From Kingdonia uniflora (lineage: Eukaryota > Streptophyta > Magnoliopsida > Ranunculales > Circaeasteraceae): a DNA stretch of 64,000 nucleotides. Positions 31,746-45,100 of the stretch are shown piece by piece. The position numbers and the translations under genes are program-made. The stretch spans positions 1,039,001-1,103,000 of the forward strand of contig JACGCM010001976.1 in the NCBI GenBank assembly GCA_014058105.1, written 5' to 3'. Each line of letters opens with the position of its first letter. Positions within the stretch are counted from its first letter, which is position 1. Under the pieces are notes generated by a model. That model searched no databases. It had not been told where the DNA came from and saw only the letters and a program-made list of their open reading frames with translations.

Positions 31746-34700
31746 TACCTGTATGTTGATGAGGGCTAGGTTTAGAAAGGAGGAAGGATCGAGTTGGCGT
31801 GCCGGGATCTTCTCGATTGAGAGCTCCAGATCGACTCAATTAAAGAGAGGGCATAACGACACAAAACCAAAGCTTCCCCCCCCCCGCCTCACTGACCTGC
31901 GCCTAACCTTTTAGTCCGTTTTCTTATCTTCTTTACGCTGGACCTTAAAAGGATGTAAAGAGGCTGGTCAAAAAAAGTTCTCCTAGCATATGGGAGAGCT
32001 TTCTTCTCCACTTGACTGGGCCCCGAGCCTTGATCAAATCAGCGCTAGTAGGAATGTTTAGTCTATTATAGGCTAGCTTTTTCCTCTTTCTTTCTTTAAG
32101 GTCTTGATTTCCCCTGGCACTGGCCTCTCAGCTCTATATAGACAGATTTCCTATGATGTTAGAACGCCTTGAGTCAAGCAACTACGGGACCCCTTGTTCT
32201 GCCGACCATATAGAAAGATCGAGATCTTCCTCCGCCTTCCTTCGCGGTGACTTATCACCTAAGGCTCTATCTATCCGAATAGCCCGCGCCATGCCTGGAG
32301 TTATAATCCATATTCAGAGACATGAGAGGCTCTCCTAGCTCAATCTTTTGATTTGATGCGGCCCCTGATCTGGTCCTGGACCCTTGGCACTAGGCTCAGC
32401 CTTTTGATGCGGCTCCTGGACTTGATCTACTCACGAAGTGCAAGTAGGACGTACTGGAAGGGAGTCAATGTTTAACATCAGCCTAAGGCGAAAAAAAGGT
32501 CTTGGGACTCACCCTAGAGAGGCAAAAGGTCTCGGCGCCCACCGTAGAGATCTAATCTTTCTCTTTTTCTAGCTTCTAGGCTATTTGACCAGAGAGGAAA
32601 TGGTGCGCGAAAGTCAAAAGCGTTCACGACAGCGCTAGGGGACTTTGTCTATCCTATCAGAGCGTAAGCAAGGAAGAAGGGGGGCTGGACAAGAGAAAAA
32701 GCATGGCCCGGCTTAGTATAGTGGAGTGGAAGTCAACATGACAAAAAGCATGGAATGAGGCAAGGGGAGAGTGGAAGTCATCAGGATAAAGTCTATACCA
32801 GGGGTAGGTCTAGTAGCCTCAGAGAGCTGAGGAAAGCGCGAAGTGGACAGTCTCTCCTTTCGCGCGAGAGGAGTGTGATTTCAAGAATTCGTCCTAGGCA
32901 ATTCTATATGACTGGACCCTTTCTGATTCCTAGCGAAGCGGATATTCTACTCCATTTCGTCCTAGACTAAACACCTTTTTAGTGCTCCACTTTGCTAACC
33001 CTTCGCGCCTATGGCTTTTGACGACAGAAAGCAAAGGACCTAGGAATTGACTCTGGCTTTTGGCTGCTACGGCATAGATCGTAAAGCGCCCGCGCTAGTG
33101 GGTTTCTTGTCGGGCAGCGCGATCACTCTCAGATCACATAGCTGTAGTTTAGGTAGGGTAGTCCGGTCAGCGCATCAACAACAGGATTAGGGAGGGCCGG
33201 GTTGCGGGTCGATTCCCCTCTTTCTGTTTTGGTTTTCCCTCACGAACGAGTTCTCTAGCTTTTGAGACTTAGCTCAGGTGTCGCCTAGCCGGTGGTCTTG
33301 TTGGGCTGCTCGCTTTGCTTATCGTAGCCATTAGGGTGAGAAAGGCATGGTAGTGGTACTGTCTATTCGAGCTATTCTCTTTCGGAGTCTAGCCTTCCCC
33401 TACTAGCAGTATGGCCTATTCATAGTCCTCCTTTCACGACGCACGAAATAGCTACATCCTTCTCCGGATAGCTAAGGGCTGCTAATACGAAGTCAATAGT
33501 GTCATAATGTAGTGGTAATACCCATAGAGTTATAAGTTGTTAGATAAGAACTCATTCACCCGGTCCCTTAAAGCGCATGCTCTCTTTTTGATAGGCCTAG
33601 CCTGCCCGTTGCTAGAGTCCTTGGAGTGGCGCGTACTATTCGATGTGGTTAGTGACAGAAAGAAGAACCCGTTGTCAACGCTTTTTCCAAGGCTTTTTCG
33701 ATGAAGATACCTCCCCAATCCCTGCTCTTTGAACAACCGGCAGGATCGAGGCGAACTGAAGCTTGCGTTGAGTGCGAGAGTTCGGTCCTTTTCTGATTGA
33801 GTTCAGCATAAGTGCCGCTTTTCGCAAGAAGTGATACCAATGTGCCCGGGCTAGGTTGATGTTGACTATGACTTTCTACTAGCGCCATGCCCAGTAGACA
33901 GGCACGAAACCGACACTAGAACAATAACGACGGCCAGTTGGACGTAGGACTTGTGGGTCTCACCCGACCTAACTGAACCCATGTTAAAAGGTGACTTCGG
34001 GCCAGTCAAAATACCGCGAATCTTTCTACTAGGTCTTCTAGGAAATTGTGAGGTCGATAGGTAATGGACTAACTGGGTTTCCCGGCTATCAAATGATGGT
34101 AGGGTCAGTCCTCGGGCCCCAGACACGAAACTCACGCTTTGTGGAGCACTAGAAAGCAAAACGCACCAAAAGTGGTTTCATAGCGGTAATGTCTATAGCG
34201 CTGGGGCCTCTTCGCAGGGTCTGTCACTGAGGTCGTGAAAACCCCGACCTCCTTTTCTAGTCTAGTTGGGAACCGGATGTCACCATCCTCTCTATAGCCG
34301 CGGGATGGATCAGGCTCCCACTACTTGACTTGACTTGCTTAGGCCAGAGTCTTGCCTTAGCTCACTTGTAGTAGCCCTCTCTCTAGGAGGAGATTGGAAA
34401 GAGTGCTTCTGTCTACGCACCATCATCTCTAGCTTTACTAGTGTCTTCCCCTCCCTAGTAGAGCATCTGGACCAGTGCCCACCCACTTACTAAGAGCAGA
34501 GCTAAGCTAAGCTAGAACTAGACATCCTTCACTGATATAGATTCTCTCTCCTTCGCCTATGGATCAGCGCGACTCTGGTTGTGATAGGAGAAGCATCGTA
34601 CTCTACTCCTTTGGATATAGGATTCGGGTCATTAAACCTAGCTCCATCTTCACATTCATCTCCACGTCAACATGTGAGATCAAGGACAGAAGTAGAAGCA

Positions 34701-36949
34701 AGAAAGATATTCTTTCTATCTATTATGGATATTCGTCGGCCCCATATGTTGGCTTCAATTCCGCATCATTCCGCAACGCAGTGGTGTAGCGCTATTAATG
34801 CAACCAAGAGAGGAGGAATCATTAGTTAATGGGACCATGCCGCGTTGACCTGTACATAGGGCGCCTCCAGTAGGCTATTCTTTGTTGCTTGATCCTTTCC
34901 ACTGGACTTTGGTGCTCCAATGCTTGCTGAGACTTCCACTTCTGACCATGGTTGACTAAGAATCTGTCACCGATGCCGACTACTCTAGTGAATGGACAAA
35001 GCTGGACCCGACTCACCAATAGAGCGCTAGTCAGAACTGATCTGCTGCTGGTTGCTGATCACAGGAGAATAGAGAAGAACTTGGAAGGATAGCTAAGACG
35101 TAGGCTAAGGTGAAGGTGGACTAGGCGCTAAGTTTACTGACGAAAGAGAAATCCGTAGGAAGATGAGCAAGTAGCAGGAAGATGATTCCATTCTGATCTA
35201 AGCCAACAGTAGAGCTATGAATGTCGGTGAAGTCAGGGTGGGTGCTATAAGTCCAATGTCAATTATAGGTCCAACGAAGAATGACAAGTAGAAGCCAGAG
35301 TCAGGTGAAAGAAATAACCTACCAGAGGTTCGAGGTGAAAGGGGAGGTGTGAAGCCTTGACTTCTATCAAAGAATAGAATAGCATACGGAGATGGAAGAA
35401 TCTCTTTGCTTCCTTCTCTTGCTTGCATTACTAGCGCTACTACTGCGTCGCGGAATGAATCGACGAACCCAGGAGACCAGCTACAGATCTACATAACTAG
35501 ACTGAAAGACAGAAATCCTTCCACTGGCACCAGGACACCTTGTGACTACAGTAATGGTCTCTTCTTGAATCAGTCGTTGAGGAATAAGACTGCATCTCTT
35601 CTCTATTTCTATTTGATAAGCGGAAACGTGATTTGCGTAGCTCTTTGTTTTCATTCTCTGCGTCATTTTCTGTTTCTATGTTTCCGAGTTCCTGGTCTGT
35701 AGTAGGGCTAACTGGTCTGGCTTTGCACCGTCATGGTTGCCCCGGAAGTGAAATGGCAGATGGAAGAGCACGAAGCTTGCGATCTTCTTTCTATCTTCGA
35801 GCCGTCGGCGCTAACTACTGACTACGAAGTCAGTGTGCTTCTGCTTCTCTTCTTCTGTCCGGGCCTAACCCAACCCTAAGTCCGCCGGTTTCTCTGTGTG
35901 ATAGGTAGAGCATAGCTTCGCTCATTACAAAAATCTTGACGGAGTGCCGTGACAAAAAACTCGGTTTCTTAGGATGCCGACGAGCTAGGGAGAATGACTT
36001 GGCCTTACCGACTTCTGCTGGTCAGTTCACTTCTCGTTCGGCCGGGTCCCCTATGGCACGCATCTAGTATGCCCGACCATTTTCGCCGACGTGACTCTCA
36101 TTTCGCTTGTTAAATCGCCTTCTCTTCTTTTCTTTCTTTGGCTCTGTCAAAGGGTCTCAAATCTCTTTTAGGGTTTGCGACAATGGGCCCCCGAATGGCA
36201 ATGAGAGTCCTTTCCCTCTATCCTCTGTCTTCGCTAATCCTGAGATCAAGTCTCTATAGAGCGCTTTCCATTACGTCAAAGCTGGGGCGGCCAGGAATTA
36301 GATCTCGGAGTCAAGGCCGGGGACCAGACCAGGATCTCGGTAATGCGACGGACCTTTCTAAAGTGGCGTGGCGAGACGAATGAGGGGCAAGAGTGGAAGA
36401 CTGGCTGGCATCAGTTAGGCTCCACAGTGCCAGATAGATTCTACATAGATTTGCTACTCTCGCGCTAGGCTCTGGCCAAGGAAAGACACAGTCTCAGTTT
36501 CACTATCGAAGAGGTGCAGTGGTCTCCGATCAATAAGAAAAGGGTGCGTTGTGGAACTGACACTATCGAATAGGAAAAACAATAGACGGAGCACGCTCCT
36601 TGAAAGAAGAAGAGGCCATTGGCATAGCCATGTTCCAGCACTAGAAAGATAGATTTTATCTAGAGTAGACATAAGCCGGCGGTACGCTTACCCTGACCAA
36701 CGTAGTATAGAGATGAAGATGTCTTTTTGAATAGCCTACTGGCGGTAGTGAGTCATCGCTATAGCGTTACCTATATCTATATCAAAGAAGATGCACGGAA
36801 GCGTCGCTTAATTTCTTTAGGGGAGAGCTCCGAGCATTAGCCGCCCAACTCACTCCTAGCGCAAGGGGATATAGGAATAAGATCCAGACGCAGAACTAGA
36901 GAGCGAGTGCATAGGCTCCTAAGCCAGAAACAGAAAGAGGAGCTCTTCC

Positions 36950-37195
36950 TTAGGTCTGATCTTGTTCAGCACTAGAAATCAGAGTAGAATATGTACAGAG
37001 TGAGTCTCTCCTACCGCTACGCTACGCTTCCAACTGAGCTCCTCTGCCTGCAGGTCTGATCTTATTCAGCACTAGAAATCTGAGTAGAATATGTACAGAG
37101 TGAGTCTTCCCTAGCGCTACGCTTCCAACTGAGCTCCTCTGTAGGCCTGATCTTGTTCACCACTAGAAATCATTGTATAGTGAGTCTCTCCTTCT
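36950..37195 (+). repeat. Minisatellite, 2.6 units of about 95 bp
   Basis: Each unit starts GGTCTGATCTTGTTCAGCAC, continues TAGAAATC-GAGTAGAATATG and TACAGAGTGAGTCT, and ends in CGCTACGCTTCCAACTGAGC. Units begin near 36,953 and 37,053, with a partial one near 37,144. Confidence 0.8.
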
Positions 37196-37594
37196 GGGGT
37201 CTCCGAGCTGGGAGGGTGCCAAGAGATGGGTTCGATCCGACATAGTTCCGCTGAGGTCCCGGGCTAAGGCGCCGACCTAGCGAACTATGAAGGACTACTA
37301 GCTTCTTCTTTCTTTCTGATCCCAACCCCAAAGGCTGGCTTTCTTTCGCACAACTTCAGCCTTGACCTAGAGATCCTCACTCTCGAAGGCTGGGTGAAAT
37401 GGGACAAATAGACTAGACACGTAAGGAGATTCAGAATAGGCAATTGATCCCCCGGTCCTACACAATAGGATATAGGATGGAGATGCGTCAGTCTAGTCTA
37501 GCGACATGATGCAATTGGGTCCGTCTTCAGTTCTCAATTCTTGGAATGGGGCATAAAAGCGTCTGTCTGCCGCGAAAGCAAAGGATTTGGTCCA

Positions 37595-37765
37595 CTTCGA
37601 TAAGATGGTCCAGCAAAGGAACAAGCCAGGGGTCAGAAAGAAAGAGCTATCTAAAGGTCAACTCTACAGGTGAATGGGGGTAAGCAGAAGATGGCCCAGC
37701 AAACGAAAGCACCAACAAGGTCTCAGAAAGAGTCTCATTTAAAGGTCAATTCTTGTAGTTGGTGT
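37595..37765 (+). repeat. Direct repeat, two units of about 90 bp
   Basis: AGATGG(T/C)CCAGCAAA(G/C)GAA begins each unit, followed by GTCTCAGAAAGA-like and TAAAGGTCAA-TCT segments. Confidence 0.65.
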
Positions 37766-37894
37766 CTGGGCTGATCGGAAGAGAAGAATAGTGCTGCGAC
37801 CAATAGCCTACTGCGCTACGCTTCCAACCCAACTACGTACGTATAGAGCTATAAAGAAAGGGAGCTCCAGACGAAGGAAGGACTAGCTATAGAG

Positions 37895-38070
37895 GGACTA
37901 GCACATCAGCTCCGGTAGCCGGCGCTCCAACAACTAAGGCATCAGCTCCTATCGCATCAGCTCCGGTAGCAGACCAGACGCTCCAAGAAGTAGTACATCA
38001 GTTCTGGTACCAGACCAGACGCTCCAGCAACTAGCACATCAACTACGGTTACGGTAGCAGACGCTTCAAG
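37895..38070 (+). repeat. Minisatellite built on CACATCAGCTCCGGTAGC-AGACGCTCCA
   Basis: About four degenerate units of 25-55 bp combine GCATCAGCTCCGGTAGC with GACCAGACGCTCCA and AGCAACTA. A run of TCTAGCTATTAGTCTAGC-like copies follows to about 38,180. Confidence 0.7.
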
Positions 38071-38500
38071 ACAGACAGGATCTATGGCGGCTTATCGTAT
38101 AGCATCGTTTAGCTATTTGTTTAGCAGCACATAGTCTAGCTATTAGTCTAGCCAGTCTAACTATTAGTCTAGCCTATAGTTTTCTTTAGTAGTTAAGGAG
38201 GAAGAGCAAGAAATCATAGAAAAAAAGAAAAGAAAGGCGAGAATGGCTTCTAACGCAAGCTGCTCATAGTCCAGAGAAGAGCGCTGCTTCTAGCATTCTG
38301 TCATCCTATTGCATGGGTCAGTTCGCGCAGCACTAGCACATGTTCTTGGTCAGTAGTCAGTAAGCACTAGAAATCGGCTAGGGGGCACAGCAGCTCCAAA
38401 TCCAACAAGCCTTAGGTGTAGAGCTAATGCCCATCATAGAAGGATCAAGTTGATGATGTAGCCCGGCCACAAACTTCCGGTTTACAAAAAACAAAACAAA

Positions 38501-39050
38501 AAACAAGCAAACAATGTGATTCAGGGAATATGGTTGCAACTAATTCTCAAGCGATGACTAAGTAAATCGTTGACAATGCTAGCCCTTCCTGGAACTGGTT
38601 CACTATGCTTCCGACCGTCAAGCAAATTGCTTCTTCTTTTGTGGAGTTTGAAATTTTGTATGCGTTTTGTGAATGCAATGGCTGTGCAAATTCATCTAGC
38701 TGCATCTATGACTACTTTTGGTGTGATTGTCTTTGCTCCTAGCGCCTCCCCAAAGGATGTGTAAAATAGATGAGGATGCTACCTTAAGCGACTTCATAAA
38801 ATGTAATCTGCTTCTTATTCTTTAATGGGTCTGCCTTACAAATGTTTCCTCTTTGTTGCCTCTGCAAAAAAATAAAGAAAAATGAATACTCACATTTGGT
38901 TATTTTTATTGTTTCCTCTTTGTCAGGTATAATTGAAGCTTACAAATGTTCAAAGTGTGTCTTTCACTTTCTCATTTGCAGTGTGTTCTATCTAGATTTT
39001 TTTTTCTTTTCATATCTGAGAAGTTATTTTGGTACAACTTTTGTTTACAG
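38501..39050. other. Host sequence before the first recognised SPIKE1 exon
   Basis: This returns to AT-rich, intron-like sequence ending in the acceptor TTGTTTACAG at 39,041-39,050. An open stretch at 38,570-38,764 has no recognisable pattern. Confidence 0.5.
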
Positions 39051-39137
39051 GCAATGGAAGAAATGTCATCTAACGCGCAGCGGTTTAGGAGAATACCACG
39101 CCAATCTCTCACGAGGAATCTGGAGTTGGATCCATTG
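39051..39137 (+). CDS. SPK1: SPIKE1 exon with the conserved N-terminal motif
   Basis: The exon reads GCA ATG GAA GAA ATG TCA and encodes SSNAQRFRRIPRQSLTRNLE, then LDPL. The acceptor is TTTACAG and the donor GTAAGT. The F-R-R-I-P-R-x-S motif is the usual N-terminus of plant SPIKE1. The intron that follows (39,138-40,132) shows no other feature. Confidence 0.9.
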
Positions 39138-42100
39138 GTAAGTTAATTGTTTCTTAGTGGTACTTCAGTTATCAAAATTTAAGTTATTAGTGGTTCTCTG
39201 TCGGTTCACCTCTTACAAAAATGGTTCTCCTTCGGTTTGCTTCTGGGGTTAAGGTTCACATGTGCCAAATTTATTTTGTTCGCCTTTGACAATTCAAGGC
39301 AAATGGCTCAAAAACAATTTTTTCAAAGCTGGAAAATTCAGTTTGGTCGCATCATGGTACACATTATCTGTGGAGCTGACATATCTGACTGACCTATTGA
39401 AAATCAAAGTGGCTGGAATGATATATCAGCTAGATAAGTGTTGTCTTATTAATTAATCGATTGGTAATAATACCGCGCTATATGGGCTGGAATACTGATA
39501 CTATCCTATATGGGATACTACATATTATTGTTTCTTGTTATCCCTTTTAATTTGAAGACAAAAAAGTAGATTATAATTTCTCACCAGTTTTTTAAAATAA
39601 CGCCATATACCGAAATGATTTTTATTTGATATATCTTTCTGACTGTTACTATATACAGTATTCTTTAATGATAGAATTCGTCATTTGACCCTTGGATGGA
39701 ACATGAAAGCACACTTAGTTACTGTTACTAGTCATTTATGTTTGCAATGAATATCGAATTCTCATTTCATTAATACGCAAGAGACTCTTGATTGAATCCA
39801 CATGATTTCTCTTTTTGACAAAGCTGATGAAATTATGTACATTATATGGCCACGAGTCTAAATAGTAAATACATTTGGGTATTCTTGTCTGGATTGGATT
39901 TGGGAAGTGCAATCCAAAGTTGACCAGAATTTAGACTGTTGGATTAGATTGCATTTGGATCTATGAAATGCCCTCCATATCTGAAGTTTAGTCAAAGTTC
40001 TGGTCAAGTCTTGGATTCCAGTCCATGGACAGCTCTAGTTAAGGTGTCAAGTCTATATTTCGATCAAAAAAGAGAAGAAAAAAAATCGAATTTATGTTTC
40101 TCTAAATTATTGCCAACTCGTTTTCCTGTTAGCTAAAAGAGCACTTGGAGCAGTGGCCGCATTTAAATGAACTGGTTGAGTGCTACAAAGCTGATTGGGT
40201 AAAGGATGAGAACAAGTATGGACACTATGAAAGCATTGCCCCCATTTCATTTCAAAATCAGATTTTCGAAGGGCCTGATACCGATATAGAAACAGGTGAG
40301 GGGGAGATCCATTATAGTAAGATTAAAAATTGAAAAACAGTATAATCTCTGAAACTTGCTCAGAAAATCTACAGAAAGGTCTACAGCCTGAGAAATCATT
40401 CACCTTGTGGATTTTTTTTATAGGATATTGTTTTGAAAGTCAATTATCTCTTGCTTTTTTTGTCTGTGCTTGATTTACAGGAAATGCTATAATTAGTACT
40501 TATTGCATCTGCAATGGTTACTTGCCCTAGTTGCTAAAACTTGAAATATCTTTTTTCCGTGGGTTTCTCCAGTTTCTCTTTTAAAGCTGCAAAATGGTGG
40601 TAAAGATGGTAAAAACTAATAAAAAATAGGGTTTTTTTGTTTGGAAAAGTTACTGAAATAAAATAATGAAGAGCGGTTCAAGTTTGTAGTATTCTAATTG
40701 GATTACAAACCAAACATCACCACTTCCACCGCTTACCCCTATTTTTTTATTTTGCAAAAGCTTCATCAATCAAACATTTTCGGTTGATTTTAAGTTGTTT
40801 TCATAAACAGTTGGAGATTCTTTTTGACAGCTTTACAGCACCATTGGAGATCCTTCTAGTTATCAGAGATAAGAAACCATATTTCTTATATGATGTGTAT
40901 GTGAGTTTCTTTTCTTTATTCTCAAATATTTCGGTTTTTTTTTCCGATATGGATGCAGAGATGCATCTTTCTAGTGTAAGGCACTCCGGAACTGAAGAAG
41001 TTACTGTTACTGATGATGACGTACCCAGTACATCAGGAAGACAACTATGTGAGGTGAGTTTATGTAACATGTCATATCCATAAGTTTTAAAAGAGGATAC
41101 CACTCTATTACATAGTAATTCATTAGATTTCATATTCAAAACAACTGAAATCATATTTGTGATTGTGTGTGTGTGTTAAGATTCCAGTATCTCATTCTGA
41201 GATGGAGGGCTTTGGTGACTTCGGGATCGGATCAATATTGTGATTTTGCCTCACAATGAGATTTCCTTTTTTGCATCCAGTTGAGTCCTTCAGTTTAGGA
41301 AATCTTTCTCCGACCTTCATTAATTAAATACCATTATAAACTGTTAGATGAAACAATTAAAGTGGCTCATGCATAATTTCGTTATGCTTTCTACAACCTT
41401 TGAAGCGCTTTGCTTGCTGAATCTTCTAACCAAGTTTTTAGGTGTATATTGACTTAGACTTCCAAATCTATAATCTTATTAGGCTGTTATCTCCGCCCCC
41501 CAAGTCTGTAACTTTTGACTTACCCCCAATTCCAGCATTTGCGGCTGCAAATATTGGAGATATTTGACTTAGACCATCCAAAGTAGTGCATCTGTGGCAT
41601 AGAGTGGGTGATAGTCAAAAGTTTCAAACATGCAGTGTCAAACTCTAGTTACATCATACATGACATAGGAGAGGTGAACGTCAAAATATCCTTTATTTGT
41701 TGTCCTTTTAAGATCATGAACTTATATTTGCAACTATGGTCAGTGTAGTTATGTATTGCTGTTTTATTCTTTATTTAATATAAATTGGCATTTGTTTAAT
41801 ATATTTTGTAATGTGTAGCAGCATTTTGGTGAGTCTCCACTGCCTGCTTATGAGCCTGCATTTGACTGGGAAAATGAGAGGTCAATGATATGTGGACAAA
41901 GGACTTCTGAAATTCATCCAGTACAATTTGAGAGGTTTAGCCATCCATTGCAATATATGTTCTTTTTGTCTCTATTTTCTCGAATAAATTTCCAACTATC
42001 AGATTTTTGTTGTTGCTTTATCTTCTTTCTCGTTGGCTTTTAGTTGAGGGAAATCAAATATCGAAATCCACTGATCAAGATTGTTAAATAGTGACTTGAA

Positions 42101-45100
42101 CCAACGAGGGCTTGCTCAATTGGTAGGATTAGTACTTGGAAAACTAAGAGGTTCTTCGATCAATTCCCCTCATAAGCCGCTTCCAACTCAAAGAAAATAG
42201 TGCCTCGACATATTTTAAATCGTAAGATCAAATTGTATTCAAAGTTACCTAGGTGGTATAATTTATAATCATTATACTTTATCATAAAAAGAAGACTCAT
42301 TACTGGATGAAGTACCAATTATGATAAAAAATCCATACTTGTGTTATACAACTTTTAGTAACAAAAATTCATAAAGTCATGTAATAAAATTCTCTAGGTT
42401 TCTTGTAGGCATCTACCATATAAGTAAATTACTTCCACGTAAAACCCACTAAAATGTAAACTTTCTCAGAAAAAAATTAAAACCCACCGAAAAGAAACTT
42501 ATATCTAATCATGACTAAGCAAAGAAAAAAGAAAAATAGTCTTCATTCCTCATTATTTGACACTTTTTTTGAGTGTAAATGACGATTCGCCTAAACAAAA
42601 TCCCGATCACTTCTGTTAACCGTCAAAACATTTAAACTAACAATAATCCTAAGAAATCATCTCTCTGTTATATGTTAACAAGTAGCTATAGCCCTGCTCA
42701 TGTAATTTTGTTTTTTTATGGTATCATTTGAGAAAGAAAAATACGTCTTTTGGAGTCCTGTTGCAGTTCACCAAACGTTTCTCAATAGTTGAATCCTACG
42801 AATCATATTAATTTAATATGAATTGATTTTTTGTGGTTTAACAACACTTGGTTTGAATCCTATGATTCAGCAAAAAATGAAACATTACTTTATGATTCAA
42901 ATCGTTGCAGGTGGGATGCAATTTGAATCGTAGGATTCAAGCGTATACCTTTAAAATATTCCATCCATGTACTTACGTATTCTCATGCAATATACTCTTA
43001 ATATACCCACGTCTGCATTATCTCAAAATGGCAGTATAAATAGAAAGCATCAGAAGTATCGGTCGATATATTACCATATTATGAAATGCGGGTCCAGTAT
43101 ACATAAATTCGTCATAAATAAAATGGATTATGACCTACATCATCTTGACTAATATCTTGACTACAACTTATATATCAAGATATTTATTTTGTATTAACCC
43201 CTTTCATGAAAGAAAGGAAACGAACAGAAATAAATTGTGCAATCGATTTGCTGTATTTATCCCCGGATTTTAATATATTCTTTGGTGCTCAACATTTTCA
43301 AAATTGGTTTAGCTAATCCCACCTATCTTGTCTGTGCTGCTTTTTGTTCTTTCTCAGTGGATTGAAGATATCTGTCAAGGTTTTGTCTTTAACTTTTCAA
43401 GCAGGTTCAGTTGGTGGGTTCTCTTTTCTGCAAATGATCATCATGTTTTTTCGACTGATATCGTTCTCTGTTATCTCAGCTAACGTCTGTTATTTATATT
43501 GCAGAGCCATTTTATGGTACAATTTGTCTATACAATAGGGAGAGAAGAGAAAAGCTCTCAGAGGATTTCTATTTTCGTGTTTTACCAACTGAACTGAACG
43601 ATGTAAGCTCTGAATCCGATTGAACAGTTTTGCTTGTTAATATCTACTATTGCATAGTTTGATCCACACTTTATAGGTCTCCCTAACCCTTTATGTCTCG
43701 CATAGTGGACCTGTATTACATGCAAGGATCAAACTATGGAATTTAAGCCATATATCTGTCTTCCCTTTTTCGGGTTTATTGGAATATTGGCGGATATATC
43801 CGTTGGATCAGCAAACTAAAATTATGGAAAATATGAAACGTCGTCTGATATGTATCAGGATGTATACCTATACCTCTTCGATATGTAGATTATACCAAAG
43901 ATATTAAAAATGAAAAAGGCAAATCCAGTATATTCTCGTTTCATATTCTTAGATGGTGTATGTCGATTATATGTACATTCCGCTATGCTAAATGGTGTTA
44001 ATGGTTAAAGAATGGGAATCCAATTTGGTGGGGATGTTCTCAGTCACAAGAACTTGACGTTCACAAATTCTTAGTGCATTTCGATACATCTAGCCCTATC
44101 AAAGATGCATTTTTATTTAGCGGTAGAAATATACTCAATTTCCCCCATTAACTTGAACTACATCTTTAATGGGGTTGTAACTATTGGAATGCAGTGAAAC
44201 TTTGTGAAGATGATCTCTTCTCTCTCATCACTCAGAACATTCCTCCGCCAATCAGATTCCTATTTCATAACCTTTAACCCTATAACTGGAGTGGAGTGTA
44301 CACCTGAGTGTAGACATGAAGTGTCCCTTCAGACTCTTTCTATTTTTATATGCAGATATCATATCGACCAGTTGAGTTTTTTAGGTATTTACTTTAATAA
44401 TGCAATGACCATAATATTCTGATGTTGTTTGAGAGAAAATAAAAAAATGCTTTCTACTTCTAATTTTGTAGGTTAGACTTCCTTCCGAGGTTCGAAGTAT
44501 TTTTTCTTTGGATGCTCCATCAGCATCAGTTTGCCTGCTAGTTCAGCTAGAGAAGCCTTGTACGGAGGACGGAGGGGTTACGCCATCTGTTTATTCACGC
44601 AAAGAACCGGTAAGTCAGTGCATGTCCTGTTGCTATTTGATTCATGTTGCCAGCCCCCTACTTATTAAATTTTTTTATTTTGATGCGTAGGCATTCTAAA
44701 CAAACTTGAACCCTTTCAAATATTAGTACATTTTCTACTTTCCCTCCAAAAATAGAGAAATTTCACGAGATTCAAGGACATTCACTTAGCCCAAAAAAGT
44801 TGATCACTACATCCTTGACTTAGAATATTCTAGAAAATAAATGATTCTAGAGAGGGCAATTCTGTAGATAGAAGAGTCTCTAGAGTATGGCTCTAGAGAA
44901 GATAACCTAGAATGATATGGAAGCTTCTAGAAAGCCTCCAAAGGAGTCCTAATGTTCTACTTTCATACATAACCAATAAATAAAATCAATGACCCAACAT
45001 CCCCTTTCTGTTAGGCTTGGTTATCTTTTGATGTAGAGTGCTTTGATCATGTACTTTTATCTTTGTGCTCTGGGATGTGTAGGTTTCTTCAAATGTTCTT

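Larger units (their letters stand above)
26250..38500. other. Mitochondrial-type DNA block (candidate NUMT, about 12 kb)
   Basis: Base composition changes sharply at both sides: the block is clearly richer in G and C than its flanks. It has the texture of angiosperm mitochondrial intergenic DNA, with many short dispersed repeats (GGTAATGTCTATAG four times; CCAGTAGGCTATT-like pieces at least four times in both orientations), frequent CTATAG, CTTTCTTTCTTT tracts and a group II intron signature at 30,300-30,400. No intact mitochondrial gene, rRNA or tRNA could be identified, so the origin is inferred from style. An alternative is another GC-rich foreign or repeat segment. The edges (near 26,250-26,450 and 38,430-38,530) are judged by composition only. 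Confidence 0.62.

Noticed and set aside
33060..33215. tRNA-like ending GGTTGCGGGTCGATTCCCC
   Set aside because: Only the T-arm-like piece fits; no acceptor stem or anticodon arm can be folded by eye.
33866..34159. 97-codon minus-strand open stretch in the GC-rich block
   Set aside because: I considered an organelle gene fragment, but no family motif could be recognised.
36950..38180. CRISPR-like repeat array
   Set aside because: The repeats are directly adjacent minisatellite units without unique spacers of even length, and the context is a plant nucleus.
38570..38764. 64-codon open stretch just before SPIKE1
   Set aside because: It matches no known family and its position relative to splice signals is arbitrary.
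40801..41154. 117-codon minus-strand open stretch across SPIKE1 exon 3
   Set aside because: It overlaps a real exon on the other strand and has no recognisable pattern.
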